This document shows positions 1-9,465 of a stretch of DNA of 64,000 nt, one piece after another (the first letter of the stretch is position 1; each line of letters begins with the position of its first letter). The stretch comes from Pantoea deleyi. Its GTDB lineage: Bacteria; Pseudomonadota; Gammaproteobacteria; Enterobacterales; Enterobacteriaceae. The notes beneath the pieces are model-generated. The model was given only the letters and a program-made list of their open reading frames with translations, was not told the DNA's origin and searched no databases. The stretch spans positions 682,001 through 746,000 of the forward strand of contig NZ_CP071405.1 of assembly GCF_022647325.1 (NCBI RefSeq), in the 5' to 3' direction. Both the position numbers and the translations under genes were made by a program.

Positions 1-516
1 AACAACTATGACATGGTGACCGCGGCTAAGATTGTGCAGCCGTCGACGGTGACGGTGGGTAAAAAGAGCCTGCTGTGGGTGCCGTTTTTTGGCCTGCTCT
101 ACTGGCTGACCGGTAACCTGCTGATCGACCGCGATGACCGCGCCAAAGCGCGTGGCACCATCGGCGAGCTGGTGGATCAGTTCAATCGCAAGCGCATCTC
201 CATCTGGATGTTCCCGGAAGGGACGCGCAGCCGTGGCCGTGGTCTGCTGCCGTTTAAAACCGGTGCCTTCCATGCGGCGGTGGCGGCGGGCGTGCCGATC
301 ATTCCGATTGTCGTCTCCAACACCCACGGTAAGGTCAACCTGAATCGCCTGAAGAACGGGCTGGTGATCGTGGAGATGCTGCCCCCGGTTGACGTAAAAG
401 CTTTTGAATCATCATCGGTGCGTAAGCTGGCTACTCACTGTCGCGAACTGATGGCGGCGAAGCTGGAAGAGCTGAACGCCGAAGTCGCAGAACGCGAAAA
501 AAACGGAAAAATCTGA
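1..516 (+). CDS. plsC: 1-acyl-sn-glycerol-3-phosphate acyltransferase PlsC, 3' part
   Basis: This enzyme of the inner-membrane face acylates lysophosphatidic acid to phosphatidic acid, an early step of phospholipid synthesis. The window opens inside the gene: the first codons read NNYDMVTAA, so the Asp of the catalytic NHX4D motif is visible and its His lies upstream. The second acyltransferase motif, FPEGTRSRGRG, begins near base 211, and the glycerophosphate-binding block PFKTGAFHAA follows. Both are as in E. coli PlsC and the C-terminus is complete. FtsP follows on the same strand, as in E. coli. Only the 5' end is missing, because of the window edge. Confidence 0.97.
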   Translation, partial: NNYDMVTAAKIVQPSTVTVGKKSLLWVPFFGLLYWLTGNLLIDRDDRAKARGTIGELVDQFNRKRISIWMFPEGTRSRGRGLLPFKTGAFHAAVAAGVPIIPIVVSNTHGKVNLNRLKNGLVIVEMLPPVDVKAFESSSVRKLATHCRELMAAKLEELNAEVAEREKNGKI

Positions 517-554
517 CCGGCGACTCCTTCGCCGAACTATCCTGCATGGATGCC

Positions 555-582
555 CACGGTGAGCCCGCGCTGGCTCACCGTG
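555..582. repeat. Perfect 11-bp inverted repeat between plsC and ftsP
   Basis: Arms CACGGTGAGCC and GGCTCACCGTG pair perfectly around a 6-nt loop. No T-run follows on either strand, so this is not a classic Rho-independent terminator. It may be a processing or stabilising hairpin between two co-directional genes (inference). Confidence 0.5.
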
Positions 583-657
583 AACGCAGCACAGCAAAAA
601 CAGATCAATAAAAACAGGGTCGGCGCTTAGCGCCACGCGTAAAGGGTCAGAAGTTTT

Positions 658-2088
658 ATGTCTTTCAGCAGACGTCAGTTCATCCAGCTTTCTGCTGGCG
701 TGGCACTCAGCGCCACGGTTATGCCTCGTGCGGCCCAGGCCGCCTCCTCCGCCAGTGGCGACACGCCGCTTCCCGTTCCGCCGTTGCTGGAGTCCCGTCG
801 CGGCCAGCCGCTGTTTCTCACGATGCAGCGCAGCCACTGGTCGTTCAACGGCGATAACAACAAGGTGCCGGTGTGGGGGATCAATGGCCTCTATCTTGGC
901 CCCACCGTCCGGGTCTACAGCGGCGATGACGTAAAGCTCATCTACAGCAACCGGCTGAATGAGCCGGTTTCCATGACCGTCAGCGGCCTGCAGCTGCCGG
1001 GTGCGCTGATGGGCGGCGCGCCGCGTATGATGTCGGCGGGCGTGGACTGGTCTCCGGTGCTGCCGATTCGTCAGGCGGCCGCGACCTGCTGGTATCACGC
1101 GAACACCCCAAACCGCATGGCGCCACACATCTACAACGGTCTGGCGGGCATGTGGCTGGTGGAAGACGATGTCAGCAAACAGCTGCCGCTGCCGAAACAC
1201 TACGGCGTGGATGACTTCCCGATCATCATTCAGGACAAGCGCCTCGATAACTTTGCGACCCCGGTGTATGACCCGCCGCAGGATGGCGGCTTCCTGGGGG
1301 ACACGCTGCTGGTCAATGGCGTGCGCAACCCGTTTGTGGAGGTGTCGCGCGGCTGGGTTCGTCTGCGTCTGCTGAACGCGTCGAATGCGCGCCGCTACGA
1401 GATGGTGCTCAGCGACAACCGGCCGTTTATGGTCATCGCCAGCGATCAGGGTTATCTGCCTGCGCCGGTGGCGGTGCAGCGTCTCTCTCTGGCGCCGGGC
1501 GAACGCCGCGAAGTGCTGGTGGATATGTCGCAGGGCGACGAAGTCTCCATCACCGCCGGCACGGCGGCGGGGATTATGGACCGGCTGCGCGGCTTCTTTG
1601 AGCCCTCATCGATTCTGACCTCGACCCTGATCCTGACGCTGCGGCCGACCGGGCTGCTGCCGCTGGTGACCGACAATCTGCCGATGCGGCTGCTGGCCGA
1701 TCAGATTCTGGATGGCGCCGCGGTGCGCACGCGGGAGTTCCGCATCGGTGACAGCATGCCGGGCATCAACGGCGCGGTGTGGGATATGAACCGCATCGAC
1801 ACCTCGACGCAGCAGGGCACCTTCGAGCGCTGGATCCTGCACGCTGACCGGCCGCAGTCGCTGCATATTCAGGGCGTGATGTTCCTGATCAAAAGCGTCA
1901 ATGGCGCTCAGCCGATGGGCGAAGATCGCGGCTGGAAAGATACGGTGTGGGTCGATGGCAGCGTAGAGCTGCTGGTGAGCTTCCCGCAGAGTTCGTCTGA
2001 TCACTTCCCGTTCGTCTATTACAGCCAGACGCTGGAGCTGGCGGATCGCGGAACCGCGGGTCAGCTGGTGGTGCAGCCCACCACATAA
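658..2088 (+). CDS. ftsP: Cell division protein FtsP (SufI), Tat-exported multicopper-oxidase-like protein
   Basis: FtsP is a periplasmic divisome protein that stabilises septal assembly under stress. The 476-aa product starts with a clear twin-arginine signal, SRRQFIQ at residues 4-10, a hydrophobic stretch and an AQA cleavage site near residue 28, so it is exported folded by the Tat system. The rest has the three-cupredoxin fold of multicopper oxidases. The His-rich copper motifs are not apparent (for example no HCHxxxH near the C-terminus), in line with FtsP, which binds no copper. It lies 141 bp after plsC in the conserved E. coli order. The length matches E. coli FtsP (about 470 aa). Confidence 0.96.
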   Translation: MSFSRRQFIQLSAGVALSATVMPRAAQAASSASGDTPLPVPPLLESRRGQPLFLTMQRSHWSFNGDNNKVPVWGINGLYLGPTVRVYSGDDVKLIYSNRLNEPVSMTVSGLQLPGALMGGAPRMMSAGVDWSPVLPIRQAAATCWYHANTPNRMAPHIYNGLAGMWLVEDDVSKQLPLPKHYGVDDFPIIIQDKRLDNFATPVYDPPQDGGFLGDTLLVNGVRNPFVEVSRGWVRLRLLNASNARRYEMVLSDNRPFMVIASDQGYLPAPVAVQRLSLAPGERREVLVDMSQGDEVSITAGTAAGIMDRLRGFFEPSSILTSTLILTLRPTGLLPLVTDNLPMRLLADQILDGAAVRTREFRIGDSMPGINGAVWDMNRIDTSTQQGTFERWILHADRPQSLHIQGVMFLIKSVNGAQPMGEDRGWKDTVWVDGSVELLVSFPQSSSDHFPFVYYSQTLELADRGTAGQLVVQPTT

Positions 2089-2179
2089 GTACGCAGCCAG
2101 GCGGGATAACCTGCCTGGCCGCGTTTGTCATCCGCTGCCGGTGACCGGGCAGCGGGTGAGATCATCCTGACACCCTGTC

Positions 2180-3004
2180 TCAGTTAAACGTTTCCGGATC
2201 GGGTCCCAGACGGTTGCCGCTGTCCAGCTTCGCAATATCACTCACTTCATGCTTATCCAGACGGAAATCGAAGACTTTAAAGTTCTCTTCGATACGCGCT
2301 GGCGTCACGGACTTCGGAATCACCACCAGGCCGCTGTCCAGATGCCAGCGGATCACGATCTGCGCCGGGGTTTTGCCATACTTCTTCGCCAGCGATTTGA
2401 TGATCTCCTGATCGAAGACCCCTTTACCGCCCTGCGCCAGCGGACTCCAGGATTCGGTCTGGATCTGATGCAGCGCGTTCCAGGCGTGCAGGGTGCGCTG
2501 CTGCAGCATCGGGTGCAGCTCAATCTGGTTCACGACCGGCGTCACACCGGTTTCATCCAGCAGTCGCTTCAGGTGCGCCTCGTGGAAGTTACAGACGCCG
2601 ATGCTTTTGGTCAGCCCCTGTTGCTGCAGTTCAATCATCTTCTTCCAGGCATCAACGTAGTGATCTTTTTCCGGGCACGGCCAGTGCATCAGATAGAGAT
2701 CCACCTGATCCAGCCTGAGCTTCTCCAGGCTGGTCTCCATCGCCTGCTGAACGTTCTGCTGATCGTCGTTCCAGAGTTTGGTGGTCACGAAAATCTCTTC
2801 ACGCGGCACGTCGGTCTCCTGCAGTGCCTGACCAATTGCCTCTTCGTTTTTGTAGGCGGCGGCAGTATCGATTGAGCGATAGCCGACCTCAAGCGCTTTC
2901 AGCACCGCATGGCGGGCATCTTCGATGCTGGCCTGCCACACGCCGAGTCCCAGTTGCGGCATCATGTTGCCATCGCGCAGTTTGATAATGGGCTGGTCTG
3001 CCAT
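2180..3004 (-). CDS. dkgA: 2,5-diketo-D-gluconate reductase A (aldo-keto reductase)
   Basis: This NADPH-dependent cytoplasmic reductase acts on 2,5-diketogluconate, methylglyoxal and other aldehydes. The 274-aa protein has the aldo-keto reductase tetrad: D46 and Y51 (in SIDTAAAYKNEE), K76 (TTKLWN) and H107 (LMHWP). The NADPH-binding C-terminal segment IPKSVTPARIEEN is also present. In E. coli it is the second gene of yqhD-dkgA, controlled by YqhC. Here it is divergent from the YqhC homologue with no yqhD between, and it converges on ftsP. An SD-like AAAGGAGC lies just upstream of the ATG. Confidence 0.95.
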   Translation of the reverse strand: MADQPIIKLRDGNMMPQLGLGVWQASIEDARHAVLKALEVGYRSIDTAAAYKNEEAIGQALQETDVPREEIFVTTKLWNDDQQNVQQAMETSLEKLRLDQVDLYLMHWPCPEKDHYVDAWKKMIELQQQGLTKSIGVCNFHEAHLKRLLDETGVTPVVNQIELHPMLQQRTLHAWNALHQIQTESWSPLAQGGKGVFDQEIIKSLAKKYGKTPAQIVIRWHLDSGLVVIPKSVTPARIEENFKVFDFRLDKHEVSDIAKLDSGNRLGPDPETFN

Positions 3005-3111
3005 AGTTGCTCCTTTCCGTTGCGGTTAACCCGTGAGATTTCACTGTGCTTAAGTCTAGCCAACAATTGTCAGCCTGCTCAGTTCCGGCAGCCTCCGTCG
3101 CACCGGGGTTA

Positions 3112-3166
3112 TGCCTGATTCAGTAAACTTCTTGCCTGATTCTCCAGACCGCTGGCGATTCAGGCA
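3112..3166. promoter_or_regulatory. Candidate YqhC operator: TGCCTGATTC direct repeats plus one inverted copy
   Basis: The dkgA/yqhC intergenic region has TGCCTGATTC at 3112-3121 and again at 3133-3142, 21 bp apart (two helical turns). The near-copy TGCCTGAATC lies on the opposite strand at 3157-3166. Tandem half-sites two turns apart are typical of AraC-family operators. Assignment to the adjacent regulator is inference. Confidence 0.5.
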
Positions 3167-3207
3167 CAGGCACGGCACACTGCCTTTTTGCCCGAAAAGG
3201 AGTCGCT

Positions 3208-4116
3208 ATGGCGCACGATGCACTGTGTCACCGGCTGGCACAGCAGGTAGTCACCTTAATGACGCACGGTCATGACCGTCTCTGTCCGGTTGAAAATGTG
3301 TCGCTGATTTATGCCAGTCAGTATCGGCCGCGCACGCCGATGATGTATCAGCCCGGCATCGTGATCCTGTTTCAGGGCAGCAAAACCGGCTACCTCGGCA
3401 GCACCACCTTCCAGTATGACGCCAGCAAATACCTGATGCTGACCGTGCCGCTGCCGGTGGAGTGCGAAACCTGGGCCTCGCCAGCGATCCCGATCGCCGG
3501 GCTTTGTCTGAACGTCGATACCGCCAGCCTGCAGGATCTGCTGATCGAAATCGGCGATGATGATCAGTTTCAGCCGCAGCCGCTCACCTCCGGTATTCAC
3601 TCGGCGTGGCTGACGGAACCGATGCTGTGCGCCGCCGAACGCCTGCTCGACGTGATGACCCAGCCGCGCGATGCGCGGGTGCTGGGGCCGCACATCGTCC
3701 GGGAGATTATCTACTACGTGCTGACCGGCCCGATCGGCGGGGCGCTGCTCTCGCTGGTGAGCCGACAGACCCAGTTCAGCCTGATCGCGCGTGCGCTGCG
3801 ACGGATTGAGAATCACTACGCGGAGAACCTCAGCGTGGATGCGCTGGCGGCCGAAGTGAACATGAGCGTGTCCGCCTTTCATCACAACTTCAAAGCGGTC
3901 ACGCAGACCTCGCCGCTGCAGTATCTCAAGCGCTATCGCCTGCATCAGGCGCGCCTGCTGATGCTGCATGACGGACTCAAGGCGAGTGCGGCGGCGGTGC
4001 GGGTCGGCTATGAAAGCCCCTCACAGTTTTCGCGGGAGTTTAAGCGCTATTTTGGCGTGACGCCGGGGGAGGAGGTGAGTCGGGTCAGGCAGACCGTCGC
4101 GGATCCATCCGCCTGA
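3208..4116 (+). CDS. yqhC: AraC-family aldehyde-responsive regulator, YqhC-like
   Basis: In E. coli YqhC activates yqhD-dkgA in response to glyoxal and other aldehydes. This 302-aa protein has an N-terminal AraC_N-type sensing domain (about residues 20-170, including [18 protein letters not shown]) and a C-terminal double helix-turn-helix (about 195-290, including [20 protein letters not shown]). It sits divergent to dkgA and convergent with yghB, the E. coli neighbourhood minus yqhD. The start follows AAAAGGAG at a good distance. The likely target is dkgA itself; the repeats at 3112-3166 are candidate sites. Confidence 0.9.
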   Translation: MAHDALCHRLAQQVVTLMTHGHDRLCPVENVSLIYASQYRPRTPMMYQPGIVILFQGSKTGYLGSTTFQYDASKYLMLTVPLPVECETWASPAIPIAGLCLNVDTASLQDLLIEIGDDDQFQPQPLTSGIHSAWLTEPMLCAAERLLDVMTQPRDARVLGPHIVREIIYYVLTGPIGGALLSLVSRQTQFSLIARALRRIENHYAENLSVDALAAEVNMSVSAFHHNFKAVTQTSPLQYLKRYRLHQARLLMLHDGLKASAAAVRVGYESPSQFSREFKRYFGVTPGEEVSRVRQTVADPSA

Positions 4117-4146
4117 GCGGCGGTGGACCCGGACGTAGCAGGCGCG

Positions 4147-4809
4147 TCAGGCCCGTTTCTGCCGACGCTTCTTCCAGATAACCAGAATGCTACCGGAGAG
4201 GCCGAGCACCAGCAGCACCATCGGCAGGACCATCAGGATGGCCATCACCTGATCTTCATGGCGCTTGATAAACGGCACCTGACTGATGCCGTAACCAAAG
4301 GCCACCACAATCCCGACCCACAGCACACCGCTCAGCCAGTTAAACAGCTGGAAGCGACCGTTCTGCAGGCCGGAAATCCCGGCCATGGTTGGCAGGATAG
4401 TGCGGACAAAGGCGAGAAAGCGGCCCACCAGCAGCGCCATCAGGCCGTGACGGTTAAACATATTCCACGCGCGCTGGTGATACTGCGCGGGCAGATGCAT
4501 CAGCCAGCTCTTCACCAGCCGGGTATTGCCCAGCCAGCGCCCCTGCAGATAACTCAGCCAGCAGCCCAGACTGGCGGCCGTCGTCAGGATCACCATCGTT
4601 GGCACAAAATCCATTACCCCTTTTGCCACCATCGCGCCAGCCAGCAGCAGCAGGCTGTCGCCCGGCAGAAAAGAGGCGGGTAACAGACCATTTTCCAGAA
4701 ACAGCGTCAGGAACATCACGCCGTACACCACCCACACCACATCCGGATTCGCCAGCGCGGCAAAATCCTGATGCCAGAGCGCCTGGACAATCTCGTGTAA
4801 AACACCCAT
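4147..4809 (-). CDS. yghB: DedA-family inner membrane protein YghB
   Basis: DedA proteins are polytopic membrane proteins needed for normal membrane energetics, envelope homeostasis and cell division; YghB and YqjA are partly redundant in E. coli. The 220-aa product carries the family signature [16 protein letters not shown] near residues 38-53, the segment [19 protein letters not shown], several hydrophobic helices and a basic C-terminus (KKRRQKRA). Length and sequence match E. coli YghB (219 aa) closely. It lies downstream of metC on the same strand, as in E. coli, with a 174-bp gap that may hold its own promoter. Confidence 0.96.
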   Translation of the reverse strand: MGVLHEIVQALWHQDFAALANPDVVWVVYGVMFLTLFLENGLLPASFLPGDSLLLLAGAMVAKGVMDFVPTMVILTTAASLGCWLSYLQGRWLGNTRLVKSWLMHLPAQYHQRAWNMFNRHGLMALLVGRFLAFVRTILPTMAGISGLQNGRFQLFNWLSGVLWVGIVVAFGYGISQVPFIKRHEDQVMAILMVLPMVLLVLGLSGSILVIWKKRRQKRA

Positions 4810-4983
4810 TAGCTATTCCATCACGTCACAAGGAACTATCCGTCTGCATCCAGATTACACAGTTAACGCATGAGTGACCTGAACGATGCGGGATAAATTT
4901 TAACAACAAAAGCGCGATTGCCCGGCAGACTCTGCGGACAGCCGCAATCGGTTTAGCATTCGTTTACACTTTGTTTAACTGAC

Positions 4984-6174
4984 TCAGCGCGTCAGACGCG
5001 AAAATCCCGCCTCCAGGTCAGCCAGCAGGTCATCAACGTGCTCCAGGCCGATGTGCAGACGCACCAGCGTGCCGGTGAAATCCACGCCGCCCGCCGGACG
5101 AATGGCGGCCAGCTCTTCGGGCTGATTCGCCAGAATCAGCGACTCGTAGCCACCCCAGGAGTAAGCCATGCTGAAATGATGGAAGTGATCGAGATATTCT
5201 GCCAGCCGGGCGTCATCTAATTTTTCCTGCAGGATAAAGGAGAACAGGCCGCTGCTGCCGTTAAAATCGCGCTGCCAGAACTTGTGCCCCTTGCTTTGCG
5301 CCAGCGCCGGATGGTTGACCCGCGCCACTTCCGGACGCGCCGCCAGCCACTCCGCCACCTGCAGGGCGCTCTCTTCATGCTGACGCAGACGGGTGCCCAG
5401 GGTTCGCAGACCGCGGCTCGCCATATAGGCGGTGTCGGCATCGACCATCTGCCCCATCAGATAGGAGTTCTCGCGCAGCTGATCGATACAGCGCGCATTG
5501 GCTACGGCGGTGCCGATCATCGCATCGCTGTGGCCAATCAGGTATTTGGTGCCGGCCTGAATCGAGATATCGACGCCGTGCGCCAGAGCATTAAAGAAGA
5601 TCCCGGCCGCCCAGGTATTGTCGAGCATGATGATCGCGTCGGGTGCGCGGGCGCGAACGGCCGCGACGATCGCCGGGATATCCTGCACTTCCATGGTGAT
5701 GGAGGCGGGCGACTCAAGGAAAACCACCCGGGTATTGGGCTGCACAAGCTCAGCGATTTCGCTGCCTGTCGTGTGATCGAACCAGCCCGTCGACACCTGC
5801 ATTTTCGCCAGAATCTTTGTGCAGAAGTCCTGTGTCGGCTCATAGACCGCGCCGCTCATCAGCACATGATCGCCGGCTTCTACAAAGGCCAGAATCGCGT
5901 TCGCCACCGCTGCCGCGCCACAGGGGTAGAGCACGCAGCCTGCGCCGCCTTCCAGCTCGGTCATCGCATCCTGCAGCGCAAAGTGGGTGAGGGTGCCCCG
6001 GCGGCCATAAAAGAGTTCGCCTTTTGCCCGGCCTGCGGTGGCGCGTTTTTTCTCCGCAACGCTATCGAAAACCAGCGAGGAGGCGCGCTGAATCACCGCA
6101 TTCACCGAACCCTGGGTATAACGCTTACTGCGTCCTGCGCTGACGAGCGTGGTATCAATTTTTCTGGTGGTCAT
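4984..6174 (-). CDS. metC: Cystathionine beta-lyase MetC
   Basis: MetC is a PLP enzyme that cleaves cystathionine to homocysteine, pyruvate and ammonia in methionine synthesis; it also has cysteine desulfhydrase and alanine racemase side activities. The 396-aa protein has the cofactor lysine K210 in [10 protein letters not shown], the same number as in E. coli MetC, and the Cys/Met-metabolism fold signatures. It precedes yghB on the minus strand. In E. coli the opposite flank is exbB; here a TRAP transporter operon intervenes upstream, separated by a terminator at 6272-6298. Confidence 0.97.
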   Translation of the reverse strand: MTTRKIDTTLVSAGRSKRYTQGSVNAVIQRASSLVFDSVAEKKRATAGRAKGELFYGRRGTLTHFALQDAMTELEGGAGCVLYPCGAAAVANAILAFVEAGDHVLMSGAVYEPTQDFCTKILAKMQVSTGWFDHTTGSEIAELVQPNTRVVFLESPASITMEVQDIPAIVAAVRARAPDAIIMLDNTWAAGIFFNALAHGVDISIQAGTKYLIGHSDAMIGTAVANARCIDQLRENSYLMGQMVDADTAYMASRGLRTLGTRLRQHEESALQVAEWLAARPEVARVNHPALAQSKGHKFWQRDFNGSSGLFSFILQEKLDDARLAEYLDHFHHFSMAYSWGGYESLILANQPEELAAIRPAGGVDFTGTLVRLHIGLEHVDDLLADLEAGFSRLTR

Positions 6175-6271
6175 GAGTCGCCTTTGCCGCTTCTGACTAA
6201 GCCCTCACGTTATCACGAAACGACCAGCAGGGTTGAGACTCAATGGTGATTATCAGAGTGCGTCGCAGCAT

Positions 6272-6298
6272 AAAAAAACGGGCCCGCGAACGGGCCGC
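6272..6298 (-). terminator. Rho-independent terminator of the TRAP transporter operon
   Basis: On the minus strand GGCCCG pairs with CGGGCC around a TTCG tetraloop, followed by a run of T. It lies just after the dctM stop and before metC, so it should end dctPQM transcripts. Confidence 0.85.
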
Positions 6299-6308
6299 TT
6301 TTATTGTG

Positions 6309-7595
6309 CTACATCACGCCCATCAGGCGCGGTAACCAGAGTGAAATGGCAGGGACATAGGTGATCAGCATCAGCACCAGGAACAGCATGCCGTAGAAGG
6401 GCAGCATCTCCCTGACCACCTGTTCAATCTTCTGTTTACTCACCGCGCTGGCCACAAACAGCACCGTACCGACCGGCGGTGTAATCAGCCCGATCCCCAG
6501 GTTAGTCAGCATGATCATGCCGAAGTGAACCGGATCGATGCCCAGCGCGGTCGCCACCGGCAGCAGCACCGGCGTCAGAATCAGGATCAGCGGTGCCATA
6601 TCCATCAGCGTTCCCACCACCAGCAGCAGGATGTTGATGCACATCAGAATCACATATTTGTTATCGGAGAGGCTGGTGAAGGCGTCCGTAATCAGGGTCG
6701 GGAGCTGCATAAAGGTCATTACCGCGCCGAAGCCCGCCGCGAAGGCGATCAGCACCATAACGATGGTGACGGTTTTAATGGTGCGGAACAGCAGGATGTG
6801 CAGCTGACGCCATTTGAAATCGCGGTAGATAAACATCGTCACAAAGAAGGCCCAGAAACAGGCAATGGCGGCAGACTCCGAGGCGGTGAAGATGCCGGAG
6901 AGGATGCCCCCCATGATGATCACCACGGTAAACAGCCCCCAGAACGCATCGAAGAAAATCTTCAGCGCCTGACGAAACGGGATCCGTTCGCCTTTGGGGT
7001 AGCCCCGTTTACGGGCAAAGCCCAGACACATCACCATAAGACAGGCCGCCAGCAGCAGGCCAGGGAAGATCCCGGCGACAAACAGGGAGGAGATGGTCAC
7101 CATGCCGCCGGTCGCCAGCGAATAGATGACCGAGTTATGGCTGGGGGGCGTCAGCACCGCCTGCACCGATCCGCTGGCGGTCACGGCGGCGGCGAAATCA
7201 CGCGGATAGCCTTTCTCCTCCATCTGCGGGATCATCACCGAGCCGATCGAGGCGGTATCCGCTACCGATGAACCGGAGATCGCGCCGAAGAAGGTCGAGG
7301 CGACAATGTTAACCAGGGAGAGCCCGCCGCGAATAAATCCGACAAAGATATAGGCGAAGTTGACCAGCCGCCGGGCAATGCCGCCCTCTGCCATGATCGC
7401 GCCCGCCAGAATAAAGAACGGAATGGTCAGCAGCGAAAATTTGTTGATGCCGTTGGTCACCTGGATCACCACCGCCTCCAGCGGCAGGTCGATCCACCAC
7501 GCCCCGATAAAGGCGCTGAGGCCGACGGCGAAGGCAACCGGAAAGCCCACCATCAGGAGTACCAGTAAACTGCCTATCAGAATCAATGCATCCAT
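6309..7595 (-). CDS. TRAP transporter large permease subunit (DctM family)
   Basis: This is the 12-helix membrane subunit that couples sodium to substrate uptake in tripartite ATP-independent periplasmic transporters. The 428-aa protein is almost entirely hydrophobic and has family segments such as FFGAISGSSVADTASIGSVMIPQM (residues about 105-130) and NLGIGLITPPVGTVLFV near the C-terminus. It starts 15 bp after the DctQ subunit, the last gene of a dctP-dctQ-dctM operon. Length is normal. The substrate cannot be read from sequence; a sugar acid or dicarboxylate-like acid is usual for the family. Confidence 0.93.
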   Translation of the reverse strand: MDALILIGSLLVLLMVGFPVAFAVGLSAFIGAWWIDLPLEAVVIQVTNGINKFSLLTIPFFILAGAIMAEGGIARRLVNFAYIFVGFIRGGLSLVNIVASTFFGAISGSSVADTASIGSVMIPQMEEKGYPRDFAAAVTASGSVQAVLTPPSHNSVIYSLATGGMVTISSLFVAGIFPGLLLAACLMVMCLGFARKRGYPKGERIPFRQALKIFFDAFWGLFTVVIIMGGILSGIFTASESAAIACFWAFFVTMFIYRDFKWRQLHILLFRTIKTVTIVMVLIAFAAGFGAVMTFMQLPTLITDAFTSLSDNKYVILMCINILLLVVGTLMDMAPLILILTPVLLPVATALGIDPVHFGMIMLTNLGIGLITPPVGTVLFVASAVSKQKIEQVVREMLPFYGMLFLVLMLITYVPAISLWLPRLMGVM

Positions 7596-7610
7596 TTTTA
7601 GTGCTCCGCG

Positions 7611-8138
7611 TTAGTGGGTGCCGCCCAGCGAGACAACCGGCCGCTGACTCTGATCGCCGTTCAGCAATCGCTCAATGACAAACAGCAGGGTAAAGATCGC
7701 GCCGATCGGGATCGGCAGGTAGATCTCGCCGTAGGTCACCGCGGGCAGCGCAGCGAGACTCTGCATCCACATCGCTTCGCACAGGCTGTAGCTGGCCTGA
7801 AAGATCACCAGACAGGTGGCGATCATCAGCAGGTCGCTGACGCGCAGCATCAGGCGCTGCCGGGCGGGCGACAGGCGATCGGTGACCATCGACACACAGA
7901 TATGGGTCCCGGCACGCAGGCCCACCGGCGCGCCGATAAACGTAAAAATGATCATGCAGATAATGGCGACCGGTTCCGGCCAGGAGAGGGCACCGTTCAT
8001 CACGTAACGGGCGAAGATCCCAATCGGGATCACCGTCACCATGATCAGCAGCGCCACCGCGGCCACCAGCATGCAGAGCAGATAAAGCCCATCCATCAGA
8101 CGCGTATAAGCAGTCATAATTGATACCTGATTAAGCAC
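7611..8138 (-). CDS. TRAP transporter small permease subunit (DctQ family)
   Basis: This is the four-helix membrane partner of the DctM subunit. The 175-aa product has four hydrophobic stretches and the DctQ pattern around WPEPVAIICMIIFTFIGAP. It lies between the binding-protein gene (25-bp gap) and the large permease gene (15-bp gap), the standard order of these operons. Length is normal. Confidence 0.9.
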   Translation of the reverse strand: MLNQVSIMTAYTRLMDGLYLLCMLVAAVALLIMVTVIPIGIFARYVMNGALSWPEPVAIICMIIFTFIGAPVGLRAGTHICVSMVTDRLSPARQRLMLRVSDLLMIATCLVIFQASYSLCEAMWMQSLAALPAVTYGEIYLPIPIGAIFTLLFVIERLLNGDQSQRPVVSLGGTH

Positions 8139-8163
8139 GCCACACGGCAGTGTGGCGCCGGGA

Positions 8164-9135
8164 TTATTTCACCTCAGCGATCCGGGTCATCAGATCCTGA
8201 TATTTGCCGCCAAACTGATCGCGCACCGGCTGCGTCGCTTTCACGAAATAGTCGCGGTCGGTCTGCTGGAAGGTGACGCCGCCCGCCTTCATCTTCGCGA
8301 TCGAGTCGTCGGTGTAGGTCGCCCAGAGCTGGCGCTCTTCATCCTGCGCCTCTTTACCGAGCTTTTTCAGCAGCGCCTGGTCGTCGGGCGTGAGACGATC
8401 CCAGGCACGTTTTGAATAGAGGATCATCTCCGGCTGGATAAAGTGGCCGCTGAGGGTGTAAAACTTCGCCACCGGCAGATAGTTATGGGCCACAAAGGTC
8501 GGGGGATTGTTCTCGGTGCCATCGACCACGCCGGTCTGCATGGCGCTGAACACTTCGCTGACGCCCATCGCCACCGGGTTCGCGCCCATGGCTTTCAGCG
8601 TCGCCAGCGAGATGGCGCTGTTCTGCACCCGGATCTTCATCCCTTTGAGATCCTCAGGCTTCGCCAGCGGTTTTTTGGTGATCATGTTGCGCTCACCGGC
8701 GTCGGTCCAGCCGAGAAAGACCATGCGGGCGTTGGGATCGTTATCGAACCGGCTGGCGATCTCGCGGCCTATCTCACCATCCAGAACCTTGTGCATATGG
8801 TCTGCGTCGCGAAAAATATAGGGCAGCGTCAGCACGCTGGTTTCCGGGGCAATCGAGGTCACCGGCGCCAGCGAAACGCGGATCATATCGATGGCGCCGA
8901 GCTGCACCTGTTGCAGCGTCTGATCTTCATCACCCAGCACGCCACCGGCATAGATCTTCATCTCCAGCCGTCCGTTGGTGGCCTGTTTCAGTTTGTCACC
9001 CATATGCTGCAGGGCGACCACCGTCGGATAGCCCGCGGGCTGCACTTCGGCAACTTTAATGACCTGTGCCTGGACGGCAGCGCTCATCATCGTCAACGCC
9101 AGGGCAGTTGCCAGGCCTGTTTTTATCATTCTCAT
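8164..9135 (-). CDS. TRAP transporter periplasmic substrate-binding protein (DctP family)
   Basis: This extracytoplasmic binding protein captures an organic acid for the DctQM permease. The start is placed at 9135, where GGGAGA precedes MRMIKTGLATALALTMMSAA, a clear signal peptide ending near AVQAQ. That gives 323 aa, normal for the family; an upstream in-frame ATG at 9261 would add an unlikely 42-residue leader. The family segment around KIRVQNSAISLATLKAMGAN holds the Arg that usually pairs with the substrate carboxylate. QTGVVDGTENNPPTF is also typical. The sequence recalls hexuronate- or ketogulonate-type binding proteins, but the ligand is unproven. Confidence 0.92.
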   Translation of the reverse strand: MRMIKTGLATALALTMMSAAVQAQVIKVAEVQPAGYPTVVALQHMGDKLKQATNGRLEMKIYAGGVLGDEDQTLQQVQLGAIDMIRVSLAPVTSIAPETSVLTLPYIFRDADHMHKVLDGEIGREIASRFDNDPNARMVFLGWTDAGERNMITKKPLAKPEDLKGMKIRVQNSAISLATLKAMGANPVAMGVSEVFSAMQTGVVDGTENNPPTFVAHNYLPVAKFYTLSGHFIQPEMILYSKRAWDRLTPDDQALLKKLGKEAQDEERQLWATYTDDSIAKMKAGGVTFQQTDRDYFVKATQPVRDQFGGKYQDLMTRIAEVK

Positions 9136-9378
9136 TATGTTGTCTCCCGCAGAGGTAGGACGGCCCGGGATGGGGGCAAACCGGAGGGGCCGTGAGGAGC
9201 CAGCATAGTGAAAACCGGCGGGAGTAAAATGCAGCAGTGCTGATTGAATGAATCTCATCACATTTTGAAACGTTGTTTTAATAATTTTTCATGCAGCTTC
9301 ACATTTTAGAAACATCCGGGCATATGGCGGCTTCACACGGTCGCGGACGGGGCCGTTACGGGGGCGCTATTTGTAAAT

Positions 9379-9397
9379 ACTAATGAGAACTACTATC
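9379..9397. promoter_or_regulatory. Candidate Fur box upstream of exbB
   Basis: ACTAATGAGAACTACTATC matches 12 of 19 positions of the Fur consensus GATAATGATTATCATTATC. It lies about 70 bp before exbB, a gene Fur represses in E. coli. Confidence 0.6.
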
Positions 9398-9465
9398 AAT
9401 TCGGCGCCGTTTTGCTATTATTTGCGCTTGTTTTGCATCCCTGAATCAGAAGTTGGAGAAGCAGC

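Noticed and set aside
9136..9261. Upstream ATG for the TRAP binding protein
   Set aside because: It would place 42 residues before a complete signal peptide; ATG 9135 has a good SD.
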